Shown: piece after piece, positions 1-7,079 of the stretch
Numbering within the stretch: the stretch's first letter is position 1
Layout of the letters: every line of letters begins with the position of its first letter
Source of the DNA: Phycisphaeraceae bacterium
GTDB lineage: Bacteria > Planctomycetota > Phycisphaerae > Phycisphaerales > UBA1924
Assembly: GCA_009827205.1 (NCBI GenBank)
Contig: WUAK01000098.1
Span: 1-9,199, forward strand
Direction: 5' to 3'
Length of the DNA stretch: 9,199 bases
Notes under the pieces: model-generated
Database searches by the model: none
What the model was told of the DNA's origin: nothing
The model's input: the letters and a program-made list of their open reading frames with translations, nothing else
Translations under genes and position numbers: made by a program

Positions 1-2
1 TC

Positions 3-971
3 GACACACTCAAGCGAGCTGGGCTTGGCTCATTGCTGGACGAGCTGGATTCGCCGAGCATCGAGACCACTCGGGTCTATCACGCGGGCAGCGAAGCGGC
101 ACTCGCCAGCCCCGGCATGCGCGCCATCTCGCGTAACGCCCTGGATGCGGCACTCGCTGACCACGCGAGTGATGCAGGAGCAGATCTCATATTCGGCGTT
201 CGCGCAGAGATCGCAAGCATTGGTGATGCGCACTCGCTGGCACGGGTCGAGCTGCGCGGCAACGAATCGGGACCGATCGAGTGCGGGGCAATCGTGCTGG
301 CAGCGGGTCTTCGTTCGCCGAGTTCTGATGCTGCACAACGAGGCAGACCGAACTTTGGACGAATGTCACACATGGGCCTTGGTGCAGTGGCAGAGACCGG
401 ACCAGGGTGGTTGCGAGTTGGCGAGTTGTCGATGTTCTTTGGCGCCGATGGGTATGCGGGTTGTGTGCTTGATGAGGCCGGACGCGTGACCTGGGGGGCC
501 GCGGTCTCGCCAGAGGCAATCCGTCGCGCGCGCTCACCTGGCGCATGCATCGAACGGATCATGCACGAGTCGATCGGCGAGTCGGCGAATGTTTCTGAGC
601 TGGATTGGCGGGGCACACCTTTGCTTTCGAGGCGTGTGCCCGCACAGTCATCGCGCGTGTACCGGGTCGGGGACGCTGCTGGGTATGTCGAGCCCATCAC
701 GGGCGAGGGCATGTCGTGGGCACTGGCGTCTGGCTACGGCGTTGTTGAGATCCTGGTTGACGCGATTGCGGGAGGGACGGAGCACGTCGAGAACCGGTGG
801 CCCGCTCGCAGCGCAGCGCTCCTTGGAAGTCAGAAACGAAGGTGCGGTTTCGTTGCGAGGAGCGCGAGGAACAGGGTCGCGATGCGTGCAGCGATGGTTG
901 GAATGAAGGCGAGCCCGAACATCGCAGGCCGACTCGTTGCATGGTCGGTCGGCAGAAAGGAGTTCGCGTGA
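3..971 (+). CDS. FAD-dependent oxidoreductase, 5' end cut off by the window (geranylgeranyl reductase/halogenase-like fold)
   Basis: The reading frame is open from the left edge to a TGA at 969-971 and gives 322 residues without an N-terminus. The missing part, probably some tens of residues, should hold the GxGxxG dinucleotide fold. What is visible fits the family: a strand ending in IVLAAGLRS (the usual ATG/AxG FAD motif), then RVYRVGDAAGYVEPITGEGM near 660-712, the GD-A-A-G-x-x-P-x-x-GEGM motif that contacts the FAD ribityl and pyrophosphate and opens the last helix. An Arg-rich C-terminal tail follows. The gene overlaps the type III polyketide synthase by 4 nt (GTGA), so the two are almost surely co-transcribed and translationally coupled. 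By analogy with bacterial type III PKS operons that carry flavoprotein tailoring enzymes, it may oxidise or reduce the polyketide product. Substrate and reaction direction cannot be read from the sequence. The family call is firm; the pathway role is inference. Confidence 0.88.
   Translation, partial: DTLKRAGLGSLLDELDSPSIETTRVYHAGSEAALASPGMRAISRNALDAALADHASDAGADLIFGVRAEIASIGDAHSLARVELRGNESGPIECGAIVLAAGLRSPSSDAAQRGRPNFGRMSHMGLGAVAETGPGWLRVGELSMFFGADGYAGCVLDEAGRVTWGAAVSPEAIRRARSPGACIERIMHESIGESANVSELDWRGTPLLSRRVPAQSSRVYRVGDAAGYVEPITGEGMSWALASGYGVVEILVDAIAGGTEHVENRWPARSAALLGSQKRRCGFVARSARNRVAMRAAMVGMKASPNIAGRLVAWSVGRKEFA
956..962 (+). promoter_or_regulatory. Strong Shine-Dalgarno that fixes the polyketide synthase start
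   Basis: AAAGGAG lies 5 nt before the GTG at 968, inside the last codons of the upstream oxidoreductase gene. It decides for the GTG start over in-frame starts further upstream, which would overlap the oxidoreductase by up to 175 bp. Confidence 0.8.
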
Positions 972-2056
972 GCAGCATCCGTTCGGTTGGGACCGCGGTG
1001 CCGACAGTCTCCTCAGAGCAGTCTGATACTGCGCGCGAGGCGGCTCGTCTGACGCAGGCCAGCGAACGGCGCGCACGCGCTATCGAGAAGCTCTACAACG
1101 CAAGCGGTGTCGACGAGAGACACCTCGTGGTTGCGTCAGAATCCGGTCACATGCCGTTTTTCGCGGATCACCAGAGCAGTCACCAAGACGGTGTTCAACT
1201 CGGGCCCACGACGAGCAGCCGGATCGCGTTCTACGAACAACACGCGCCTCGGTTGGCTTATGAAGCAAGCGAGAAAGCGCTTCGGGAGGCCGGTATCGAG
1301 GCGACTGATATTTCACATCTGGTCATGGTGTCCTGCACTGGTTTGGGTTCGCCTGGTGTGGATCACAGGCTCATCGAGATGCTGGGTCTGTCTCGCGATG
1401 TTCAGCGCACGTTCATCGGGTTTATGGGCTGCCACGGCGCGATCAACGGCCTGCGTGCCGCAGAAGCGCTCACTCATGCGACAGGCGGGAAGGTCCTTCT
1501 TTGTTGTGTTGAGCTCTGCTCGCTTCATTTCCAGTACGCGCCGGGCCCGGGTGCCGTGACCGCCAACGCGCTCTTCGCCGACGGCGCCGGCGCTTGTGTC
1601 CTGACTCCCGATGACAGCGGGGCGCAGCTGCTGAATTTCGGGTCGCGCTTCTTCCCGAACTCAGACGAGGAGATGAGCTGGCGCATCGGCGATCACGGGT
1701 TTGAGATGACACTTCTGGCGAGTGTCCCGGGTCTATTGCAAAGTAGCGTCGGAGAATGGGTGCAAGGCTGGCTCAAACGCGAATCGCTCAACATCGGCGA
1801 CATCGACAACTGGGTCATCCATCCGGGCGGTCCCAAGATCATCGAGGGTGCGCTCGACGGGCTTGGACTCGCGGGTGATACTCGCAAGCGCGCCGAGTCG
1901 CTCGCGCTGGGCACGCTCCGTCGGTTCGGCAACATGTCTTCGCCGACCGTGTTGTTCATGCTCAAAGAGTTGCTGGACAGCAACACCAAAGGCACAACGG
2001 TCTGTCTCGCGTTCGGCCCGGGCCTGTCTGGCGAGGCCGCGTTGATCCGGTCCTGA
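968..2056 (+). CDS. Type III polyketide synthase (chalcone/stilbene synthase family)
   Basis: This 362-residue protein has the usual length of bacterial type III PKSs. It is a homodimeric ketosynthase that condenses an acyl-CoA starter with malonyl-CoA units on one active site, without an acyl carrier protein. The catalytic triad is visible: Cys155 in GFMGCHGAINGLRAA, His285 in WVIHPGGPK, and Asn322 in RRFGNMSSPT. The C-terminal AFGPGLSGE (348-356) matches the family's GFGPG loop. The N-terminal domain carries VSCTGLGSPGVD (121-132) and VELCSLHFQ (181-189), typical of bacterial alkylpyrone/alkylresorcinol-type enzymes. The start is GTG 968, set by the Shine-Dalgarno and by the N-terminus beginning SSIRSVGTAVP, which is where family members begin. 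It overlaps the FAD oxidoreductase by 4 nt and is the last gene of its operon. A long-chain alkylresorcinol or alkylpyrone product is plausible but cannot be read from the sequence. Confidence 0.95.
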   Translation: MSSIRSVGTAVPTVSSEQSDTAREAARLTQASERRARAIEKLYNASGVDERHLVVASESGHMPFFADHQSSHQDGVQLGPTTSSRIAFYEQHAPRLAYEASEKALREAGIEATDISHLVMVSCTGLGSPGVDHRLIEMLGLSRDVQRTFIGFMGCHGAINGLRAAEALTHATGGKVLLCCVELCSLHFQYAPGPGAVTANALFADGAGACVLTPDDSGAQLLNFGSRFFPNSDEEMSWRIGDHGFEMTLLASVPGLLQSSVGEWVQGWLKRESLNIGDIDNWVIHPGGPKIIEGALDGLGLAGDTRKRAESLALGTLRRFGNMSSPTVLFMLKELLDSNTKGTTVCLAFGPGLSGEAALIRS

Positions 2057-2067
2057 GAAAACGAGCA

Positions 2068-2093
2068 AAGCCGAGACCAGACAGTCTCGGCTT
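2068..2093. terminator. Hairpin between convergent genes, possible bidirectional terminator
   Basis: A perfect 10-bp stem (2068-2077 with 2084-2093, core GCCGAGAC/GTCTCGGC) closes a 6-nt loop. It lies 12 nt after the polyketide synthase stop and 12 nt past the 3' end of the minus-strand tRNA. On the minus strand the stem is followed by TTTGCTCGTTTTC, an interrupted U tract; on the plus strand the tail is only TT plus mixed bases. It is therefore more convincing as the terminator of the tRNA than of the PKS operon. Confidence 0.65.
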
Positions 2094-2104
2094 CGGATCG
2101 GAAG

Positions 2105-2177
<73 letters not shown>

Positions 2178-2215
2178 TCGATGTCGTTCCGGGGGCAGAT
2201 GCCCTCAGAGTGGCA

Positions 2216-2243
2216 ATGGTACGGATGACCCGCGTCCGGTCAA
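2216..2243 (-). promoter_or_regulatory. Promoter of tRNA-Ala(GGC)
   Basis: Read on the minus strand, a -35 box TTGACC (2243-2238, five of six consensus bases) is separated by 16 bp from a -10 box TACCAT (2221-2216, four of six). Transcription would begin near 2209, giving a 5' leader of about 30 nt before the tRNA. This is the best two-box promoter in the window. The rest of the gap up to 2298 shows nothing else I can support. Confidence 0.6.
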
Positions 2244-2298
2244 CCGTTTCGGGTTCTACGGGTGTGATTCCGGGCGGTGATCGGGCACTCTCGGACCC

Positions 2299-3420
2299 TC
2301 ACCCCGCTGCGGAGACCTCAGCGAGCAGCCGATCGACCGACCGGACAACCGTCTCAACCTGGATCCGGTCGACCCGGCACCGCTCCGGGTGGTCGTTTGC
2401 CGACTCTGAGAGGGGCAGCTCCGGGTCTGCCAGCAGCACGGTCTCTGGGCCGGAGGGTCTTGTTGGGATCGTTGTCCAACGGTGATCGGTAGGCCCGAAG
2501 AGTGTGACGATCGGGACACCCGTCGCCGCGGCGATGTGTCTCGGGCCCGTGTCGTTGGTGACGAGAATCGACGCGCGGCCCACGATCGACTTGAGTGAGC
2601 CGAGCGTTGTCCCGAGTTCAGGGAGCACCGCCGGTTCTGTTTTCGCTGCAGAGGCGATCGAGCGAGCCAGATCGATCTCGCTCGGTCCGCCGTTGATCAG
2701 CACGCGCAGCCGGTGTTCGTTTTCGAGGTGATCCGCGAGCAACGCAAACCGCTCGGCGGGCCAGCGTTTGGCCGGGTTGTTCCCGCCAGGATTCAAAACC
2801 GCGTACGGCCTGTCGAACGCTTCTGCCTTCTGCAACACCTCGTCCGCCTGGGCGCGGTCGGTCTCGGTCGCGCTCAGTTCCATGTACGTCGAGGGTGGCA
2901 TGCGGTGTGCGCCGAGCTCGTTTGCCGGCTGGAGATCATCGAGCGGCTTCTCGGTGCCGAGCTGGATGAGCGCGGTCGCCGCGTGCCAGTAGTAATCGAC
3001 CGCGGGGACGATCGCCCACTTCCCATCGTCGGCCTTGGGCGCGATGAGTCTGTGGGTGAGCAGCAGGTGCCTGCCGTCGCGGTCGTAGCCCATGCGCCTT
3101 GGTACACCAGCCATGCGCACAATCAGTGCTGTAGAGAACGAGTTGGTGAGCAGCAGCGCTGTGTCGAACCCGCGGTGCCTGATCTTGGTCGCCGTGTGTT
3201 TGTGTCCCATGACACCGCCCGGGTGCATGGTGATGAGTTCGTCGTATAGGTCAAGCCCCTCGAGCATCGGGGCCGCGCCGGGCTTTGCCAGGAGCGCGAG
3301 CGTGGCGCCCGGGAGTGAATTTCGGATCAGCCTGAGAGCGGGCGTCGCCATCACGACATCGCCCACCCAGCTCGGGCAGACGACGACGATCCGCAAAGGT
3401 GATCCGGGGGGCGGGGGCAT
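2299..3420 (-). CDS. waaF: Lipopolysaccharide heptosyltransferase II-type glycosyltransferase (GT family 9)
   Basis: This 373-residue GT-B enzyme should transfer L-glycero-D-manno-heptose from ADP-heptose to the inner core of LPS at the cytoplasmic face of the inner membrane. The N-terminal domain opens with IVVVCPSWVGDVVMATPALR (11-30), the PSWVGD signature of WaaF. The C-terminal domain has NPGGNNPAKRWP (210-221), TNDTGPRHIAAATG (288-301) and FGPTDHRWT (308-316), the nucleotide-sugar binding motifs of GT9. Length is slightly above the roughly 350 residues of proteobacterial WaaF; the extra residues include a Pro-rich N-terminus (MPPPPGSP). There is no signal peptide or membrane segment. It lies 17 nt downstream of gmhB in the same direction, which supports heptose as the sugar. 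WaaC-type or another GT9 specificity cannot be excluded. The ATG has no Shine-Dalgarno but has a -10-like TATCCT 6 nt before it, so it may also have its own leaderless transcript. Confidence 0.9.
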   Translation of the reverse strand: MPPPPGSPLRIVVVCPSWVGDVVMATPALRLIRNSLPGATLALLAKPGAAPMLEGLDLYDELITMHPGGVMGHKHTATKIRHRGFDTALLLTNSFSTALIVRMAGVPRRMGYDRDGRHLLLTHRLIAPKADDGKWAIVPAVDYYWHAATALIQLGTEKPLDDLQPANELGAHRMPPSTYMELSATETDRAQADEVLQKAEAFDRPYAVLNPGGNNPAKRWPAERFALLADHLENEHRLRVLINGGPSEIDLARSIASAAKTEPAVLPELGTTLGSLKSIVGRASILVTNDTGPRHIAAATGVPIVTLFGPTDHRWTTIPTRPSGPETVLLADPELPLSESANDHPERCRVDRIQVETVVRSVDRLLAEVSAAG

Positions 3421-3426
3421 CGGAGA

Positions 3427-3432
3427 AGGATA
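3427..3432 (-). promoter_or_regulatory. Candidate -10 box for leaderless waaF transcript
   Basis: TATCCT on the minus strand ends 6 nt before the waaF ATG, within the 17-nt gap after gmhB. A start of transcription at or next to the ATG would follow. No good -35 box is visible (the best is TTCGAA at an 18-bp spacing), so the call rests on the recurrence of the pattern in this window. Confidence 0.4.
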
Positions 3433-3437
3433 GCGAT

Positions 3438-4028
3438 TCAGTCGGCGTGCTTCGAAATGTGCCTCGCAGCGGCGAGCGCATCGGGGAACTCGCCCCGCTC
3501 ACCGATCAGCAGGCAGCGATCGGGCGAAAGACCGGCGTTCACGCCCGACTCGCAGTCGCGCGGCATGTCTCCGATCAGCCACGAGCGCGACAAGTCGAGC
3601 CTGAGGTCGTCCTTCGCCCTCAGGATCATGCCGGGTTGCGGCTTGCGCAGCTCGTGCTCGCGTGTGTACTCGGGCACGTTGCCGTTCGGGTGGTATGGGC
3701 AGTAATAGAACGCATCGATGAGGGGTGATCCCTCATTGTCCACGAACAGCTCGCCGACGCGCGCGTTGACCGCTTCCACATCCGCGATCGTCGCGGATCC
3801 TCGCGCCACGCAGCCCTGATTCGACACGACAACAAGCGCAAACCCTTGCTCACGCATCAGCCGGCACGCTTCGAGGGCACCCGGAAGGACTTCCACCCTG
3901 TCCGGATCTGAGAGATCCCCTGGCTTCCACGCCGGGTGGGGGTCCGCGGGGGGCGGGAGTGTTGTGTTCGGTATCAGGGTGTCATCCCGATCGAGAAACA
4001 CGCAGGCCCTGGGTTGCTGTGCGCTCAT
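3438..4028 (-). CDS. gmhB: D-glycero-D-manno-heptose 1,7-bisphosphate 7-phosphatase-like HAD enzyme
   Basis: This 196-residue HAD-superfamily phosphatase is of the GmhB/HisB-N type, which removes the C7 phosphate on the way to ADP-heptose. Motif I is FLDRDDT (nucleophile Asp13, acid/base Asp15), motif II VVVSNQG (Ser69), motif III the Lys129 of RKPQPGM, and motif IV IGDMPRDC (Asp154, Asp158). The GmhB landmark YYCPYHPNGN (108-117) is present. The structural zinc loop is abnormal: instead of C-x-H ... C-x-C, it reads C110-P-Y-H113 ... H125-E-L127, so both cysteines before RKP are lost. An extra Pro-rich stretch (LPPPADPHPAWKPG, 24-37) follows motif I. Length matches the family. The gene is first in the pair with waaF, which favours heptose over histidinol phosphate. 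It starts at ATG without a Shine-Dalgarno, with TAGGGT 6 nt upstream. Confidence 0.87.
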   Translation of the reverse strand: MSAQQPRACVFLDRDDTLIPNTTLPPPADPHPAWKPGDLSDPDRVEVLPGALEACRLMREQGFALVVVSNQGCVARGSATIADVEAVNARVGELFVDNEGSPLIDAFYYCPYHPNGNVPEYTREHELRKPQPGMILRAKDDLRLDLSRSWLIGDMPRDCESGVNAGLSPDRCLLIGERGEFPDALAAARHISKHAD

Positions 4029-4056
4029 GACACCACCCTAGTCGCGCCGATACCCT
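4027..4056 (+). promoter_or_regulatory. Candidate leaderless promoter of the glycosyltransferase gene
   Basis: ATGACA (4027-4032, five of six to TTGACA) is followed after 18 bp by TACCCT (4051-4056), which ends 7 nt before the ATG at 4064. The -35 box lies on top of the gmhB start codon, so the divergent promoters physically overlap. There is no Shine-Dalgarno before the ATG. Confidence 0.5.
4035..4040 (-). promoter_or_regulatory. Candidate -10 box for leaderless gmhB transcript
   Basis: TAGGGT on the minus strand ends 6 nt before the gmhB ATG. It sits in the 35-bp gap shared with the divergent glycosyltransferase promoter. No convincing -35 box is visible; it would fall on the first bases of the glycosyltransferase gene or just before it. 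Confidence 0.4.
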
Positions 4057-4063
4057 CTCTCCC

Positions 4064-5299
4064 ATGCGCGTCCTCATCTTCGAACCCGATCACGGCGGCC
4101 ACCGATACACCTACGTCCGGCACCTGCTCACCGGGCTCAAATCCCTCGAAGGGATCGACGCCATCAAGGTCGTGATCTCCCGAAAGGGACACGCATCCGA
4201 CGAGTACGCCGAGCAGCTCAAGGCCTTCGAAGACGGCATCGAGATCCTGCCCGAGCTCGAGGTCAACAGCAGTTCGCCGCTCGACAACGCCAAGCAGCTG
4301 CTAAGCGCCCTCCGCGGCACGCTGGCCAAGCACCCGACCGACCACCTCTATGTCCCGTCCGCCGACGGGCTCTCGCAGGTGCTCGGCGCTCGTGCGATGG
4401 TCCCCGGGGGCAGAGTCATCCCGAAGGACACCGTGTCCGAAGCCGTCCAGCACCGAGGCAGCTTCGCCTACAAGCCCAGCGATATCACCGACAAGGTCAA
4501 GTTCGCGCTCAGCTACAAGACGATCGAGAAAGCGCCCTGGACCAAGCTCCACTTCGTCGACCCGATCGCGTACGAGGGCGCCAAGGTCCTGAGCAAGAAG
4601 CTCCGCGAGACGTGCGACATGCTCGCCGACCCCGTCGATGAAGTTCAGTCGATCAACAAGAAGCAGGCGCGCAAGAACCTGGGCATCCCTCAGGACGGCA
4701 GGTACGTCGGTGTCGCCGGCGCGATCAACGAGCGCAAGGGCTGCGACATCCTGCTCGCCGCGTTCGACATGGCAAAGCTCAAGGACAACGACCGCCTGCT
4801 GCTGGCGGGCAAGGCGAGCGACAACGTCCGCGAACTCATCAAGAACAAGTACCAGCACCACGTCGAGGCGGGGCGGCTGATCTTCTTTGACCGATACATC
4901 AGCAACGACGAGCTCGCCTGGTCGCTCTCGGCGATGGACGTCGTCTGCCCCGCCGGGCACGGACACATCGGGCTCTCCAACGTCGCGCTCCGCGCACTTG
5001 CGGCGAACAGGCTCATCCTCGGATCAACCGCGGGCTGGACGGGCCGGGTCGTTCCCGCGTTCGGGTTGGGCGTTGTGTGCGATCTCTCAAAGCCCCGCGA
5101 CTTCGCCGAGGGTCTGGAGCAATCGCTCGACGCCGCGGAGTGGTACAAGCGCACCCCCGCGGGCAACAAGCTGCTTGAGTTCCACTCGCAGGCCAACCAC
5201 ATCGCGGGCTGGACGAAACTCATCCGCGAGCGCCTGGGTCTGCCCGCGCCCGAGATCAAGACGTGGGACGAGCTTGTCGAGAGCGTGAAGCACGCTTGA
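4064..5299 (+). CDS. GT-B glycosyltransferase, divergent GT4-like
   Basis: This soluble 411-residue protein has the two-domain outline of a GT-B enzyme that transfers a sugar from a nucleotide donor. The N-terminal domain starts MRVLIFEPDHGGHRYTYVRH, with the Gly-rich acceptor-side loop (GGH, 11-13). The C-terminal domain starts near residue 210 with YVGVAGAINERKGCDILLAAF (214-234), matching the GT4 G-x-x-x-x-RKG segment whose Arg/Lys hold the donor diphosphate. The region that normally carries the E-x7-E donor motif reads GHGHIGLSNVALRALAANRLILGS (298-321): the context is right but both glutamates are replaced (the second by Arg310). No signal peptide or membrane segment is seen. Its position beside gmhB and waaF suggests work on LPS or another surface glycan, but the genes are divergent and the substrate is unknown. 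Codon use is strongly biased to G/C in third positions, as in the genes that follow. Confidence 0.8.
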   Translation: MRVLIFEPDHGGHRYTYVRHLLTGLKSLEGIDAIKVVISRKGHASDEYAEQLKAFEDGIEILPELEVNSSSPLDNAKQLLSALRGTLAKHPTDHLYVPSADGLSQVLGARAMVPGGRVIPKDTVSEAVQHRGSFAYKPSDITDKVKFALSYKTIEKAPWTKLHFVDPIAYEGAKVLSKKLRETCDMLADPVDEVQSINKKQARKNLGIPQDGRYVGVAGAINERKGCDILLAAFDMAKLKDNDRLLLAGKASDNVRELIKNKYQHHVEAGRLIFFDRYISNDELAWSLSAMDVVCPAGHGHIGLSNVALRALAANRLILGSTAGWTGRVVPAFGLGVVCDLSKPRDFAEGLEQSLDAAEWYKRTPAGNKLLEFHSQANHIAGWTKLIRERLGLPAPEIKTWDELVESVKHA

Positions 5300-5327
5300 T
5301 CATTCTCGGAATGTAGTGTTCTGTGGG

Positions 5328-5333
5328 TAAACT
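5328..5333 (+). promoter_or_regulatory. Candidate -10 box for leaderless kinase transcript
   Basis: TAAACT ends 6 nt before the ATG at 5340, in the 40-nt gap after the glycosyltransferase stop. No Shine-Dalgarno is present: the bases before the ATG are ACCCCC. No -35 better than CTCGGA or TTCTCG lies at 17-19 bp. Confidence 0.45.
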
Positions 5334-5339
5334 ACCCCC

Positions 5340-7064
5340 ATGCTCCTGCTCACCATCGTCCAGGGCCCCGACAAGGGCAAGGCGTTCAACATCCCGCCGA
5401 ACGAGCCGCAGCTGATCGGGCGGTCCAGTGAGGCCCTGCGCATCACGGACTACACCGTGAGCCGTCGGCACGCCGAGCTCACGCCCGACACAGGGCAGTG
5501 GTACATCCGCGATCTCAAGTCGCACAACGGCACCTACGTCAACGGCGTCCGCATCAGCTCGCGCACGCGGCTCAAGATCGGTGACGAAATCAGAGCCGGC
5601 GCGACCGTCTTCGCGTTCGGGGGTGTCCAGTCGAACCCCGAGACCGACATCGTCGAGATCTTGCGCCCAGAAGAAATCGACGCCGAGATCGAGCGCACAC
5701 TCGCAAGCAACGACGATTCGGTGCTGATGGCAGAGCCCGAGCCGCGGATGGCGGCAAACGAGCACCTCAAGCTGCTCATGCAGGCCAGCGAGATCGCGAC
5801 CGATTCGATCGACCAACAGGAACTGCTGGCGGCGATCCTCGAGCTCGTGTTCGATCAGTTCGAGCCCGAGCGGGGCGTGATCCTGATCGCGCCAGACAAG
5901 TACCACTCGCCCAGGCCCGCGGTGGTGAAGTACATGACGCCGCCCAAGGGCGCCGAGGAAGCGAAGATCCAGCTCTCGCAGACAATCCTGCAGCACGCGG
6001 TCGTCAAGAAGGAGTCGGTCCTGAGTTCCAACGCGATGGCGGACCCGCGCTTCAAAGCGGGCGACTCCATCCAGCGCCTGGGCATCCGCAGCGCGATGTG
6101 CAGCCCGATTCTCTTCCGCGACCGAGTCTTCGGCGCGATCTACATCGACAGCTCGATCGTGAACTACACGTTCACCGCCGACCAGCTCGCGCTGCTCAAC
6201 GCCGTGGGTCAGCAGACGGGGCTTGCGATGGCAAACCTCGAGCTCGTGGGCGAGCAGCTGCACACCGAGCGCCTCGCGGTCATCGGTGAAACCGTCGCAA
6301 GTCTCTCACACTCGATCAAGAACATCCTGCAGGGCCTGCGCGGCGGAGCGGATGTCGTCGAGATGGGCCTCAAGAAGGATGACCTCAAAATCGCCAAGGG
6401 CGGCTGGGGCATCCTGAAGCGCAACCTCGACCGCATCATGAGCCTCACGCTCAACATGCTCGCGTTCAGCCGTCAACAGAACATCGAGATCGAGCTGACC
6501 AAGCTCGGCCCGCTGATCGAAGAGTGCGCGGAGCTGCTCGAGGGCTTGTGCCAGACGAGGCAGGTGCCGTTGATCGTTGATGTTGACTCCGACATCCCGC
6601 CCGTGCCCGTAGACCCGAACCTGATTCACCAGGCGATGATGAACCTGATGTCAAACGCCGTCGAAGCGGTCGAGCCCAAGACCGGTGCGGTGACCGTGCG
6701 CGTGGACTATCACCCCAAGGGAAGGCCCGGCGCCGACGGCAAGCCGAAACCAAAGCCAAAGGGCGCCAGCGGAGCCGAGGTCGAGGTCTCGATCATCGAC
6801 AACGGGCCGGGCATCACCGCGGATCGGCGTGAGTGGATCTTCGAGCCATTCAACACAACCAAGGGCATGCGAGGCACGGGCCTCGGGCTCGCGGTGACCC
6901 GGCGCATCGTCGAGGACCACCAGGGCGAGATCTCGGTGCACGCGACCGAGGGCGGCGGTGCGACGTTCCGCATCCTGCTGCCCGCAGACCCGGCGCAGCT
7001 GATCGACCCCTCGGCGACCGCGGCGACGAAGAACCTGACCGTCTCACCGAGGCTCGGGCGGTAA
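5340..7064 (+). CDS. FHA-GAF sensor histidine kinase, soluble
   Basis: This 574-residue signalling protein has no membrane segment, so it should sense cytoplasmic cues. Residues 1-95 are an FHA domain, which binds phosphothreonine peptides: GRSS (27-30), SRRH (41-44) and SHNGTYVNG (61-69) are intact. Residues about 145-300 form a GAF domain (FEPERGVILIA, SPILFRDRVFGAIYIDS). The histidine box has SLSHSIKNILQGL with phosphoacceptor His324. The HATPase domain shows the N box NLMSNAVEA (435-443), G1 DNGPGI (487-492), F box FEPFNTTKG (501-509) and G2 GTGLGLAV (512-519), so it looks catalytically complete. A Lys/Pro/Gly-rich insertion (about 459-479, with KPKPKPKG) sits between two strands of the HATPase domain. 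No receiver domain or response regulator is encoded here, so its partner is elsewhere. FHA input suggests cross-talk with Ser/Thr kinases; this is inference. Confidence 0.95.
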   Translation: MLLLTIVQGPDKGKAFNIPPNEPQLIGRSSEALRITDYTVSRRHAELTPDTGQWYIRDLKSHNGTYVNGVRISSRTRLKIGDEIRAGATVFAFGGVQSNPETDIVEILRPEEIDAEIERTLASNDDSVLMAEPEPRMAANEHLKLLMQASEIATDSIDQQELLAAILELVFDQFEPERGVILIAPDKYHSPRPAVVKYMTPPKGAEEAKIQLSQTILQHAVVKKESVLSSNAMADPRFKAGDSIQRLGIRSAMCSPILFRDRVFGAIYIDSSIVNYTFTADQLALLNAVGQQTGLAMANLELVGEQLHTERLAVIGETVASLSHSIKNILQGLRGGADVVEMGLKKDDLKIAKGGWGILKRNLDRIMSLTLNMLAFSRQQNIEIELTKLGPLIEECAELLEGLCQTRQVPLIVDVDSDIPPVPVDPNLIHQAMMNLMSNAVEAVEPKTGAVTVRVDYHPKGRPGADGKPKPKPKGASGAEVEVSIIDNGPGITADRREWIFEPFNTTKGMRGTGLGLAVTRRIVEDHQGEISVHATEGGGATFRILLPADPAQLIDPSATAATKNLTVSPRLGR

Positions 7065-7079
7065 GCGATCTGCCGCAGC

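Noticed and set aside
797..967. Upstream extension of the polyketide synthase frame
   Set aside because: It would overlap the oxidoreductase by 175 bp, is Arg/Glu-rich unlike the family N-terminus, and the Shine-Dalgarno at 956-962 marks GTG 968.
4301..4966. Minus-strand open frame of 221 codons inside the glycosyltransferase gene
   Set aside because: It is a shadow of strong third-position GC bias; composition is Val/Asp/Arg/Leu-heavy and no family pattern appears.
5256..6263. Long open frame on the minus strand across the glycosyltransferase/kinase border
   Set aside because: It is antisense to two well-supported genes, is rich in Arg, Val, Asp, Leu and His as expected from a GC-rich shadow frame, and has no recognisable motif.
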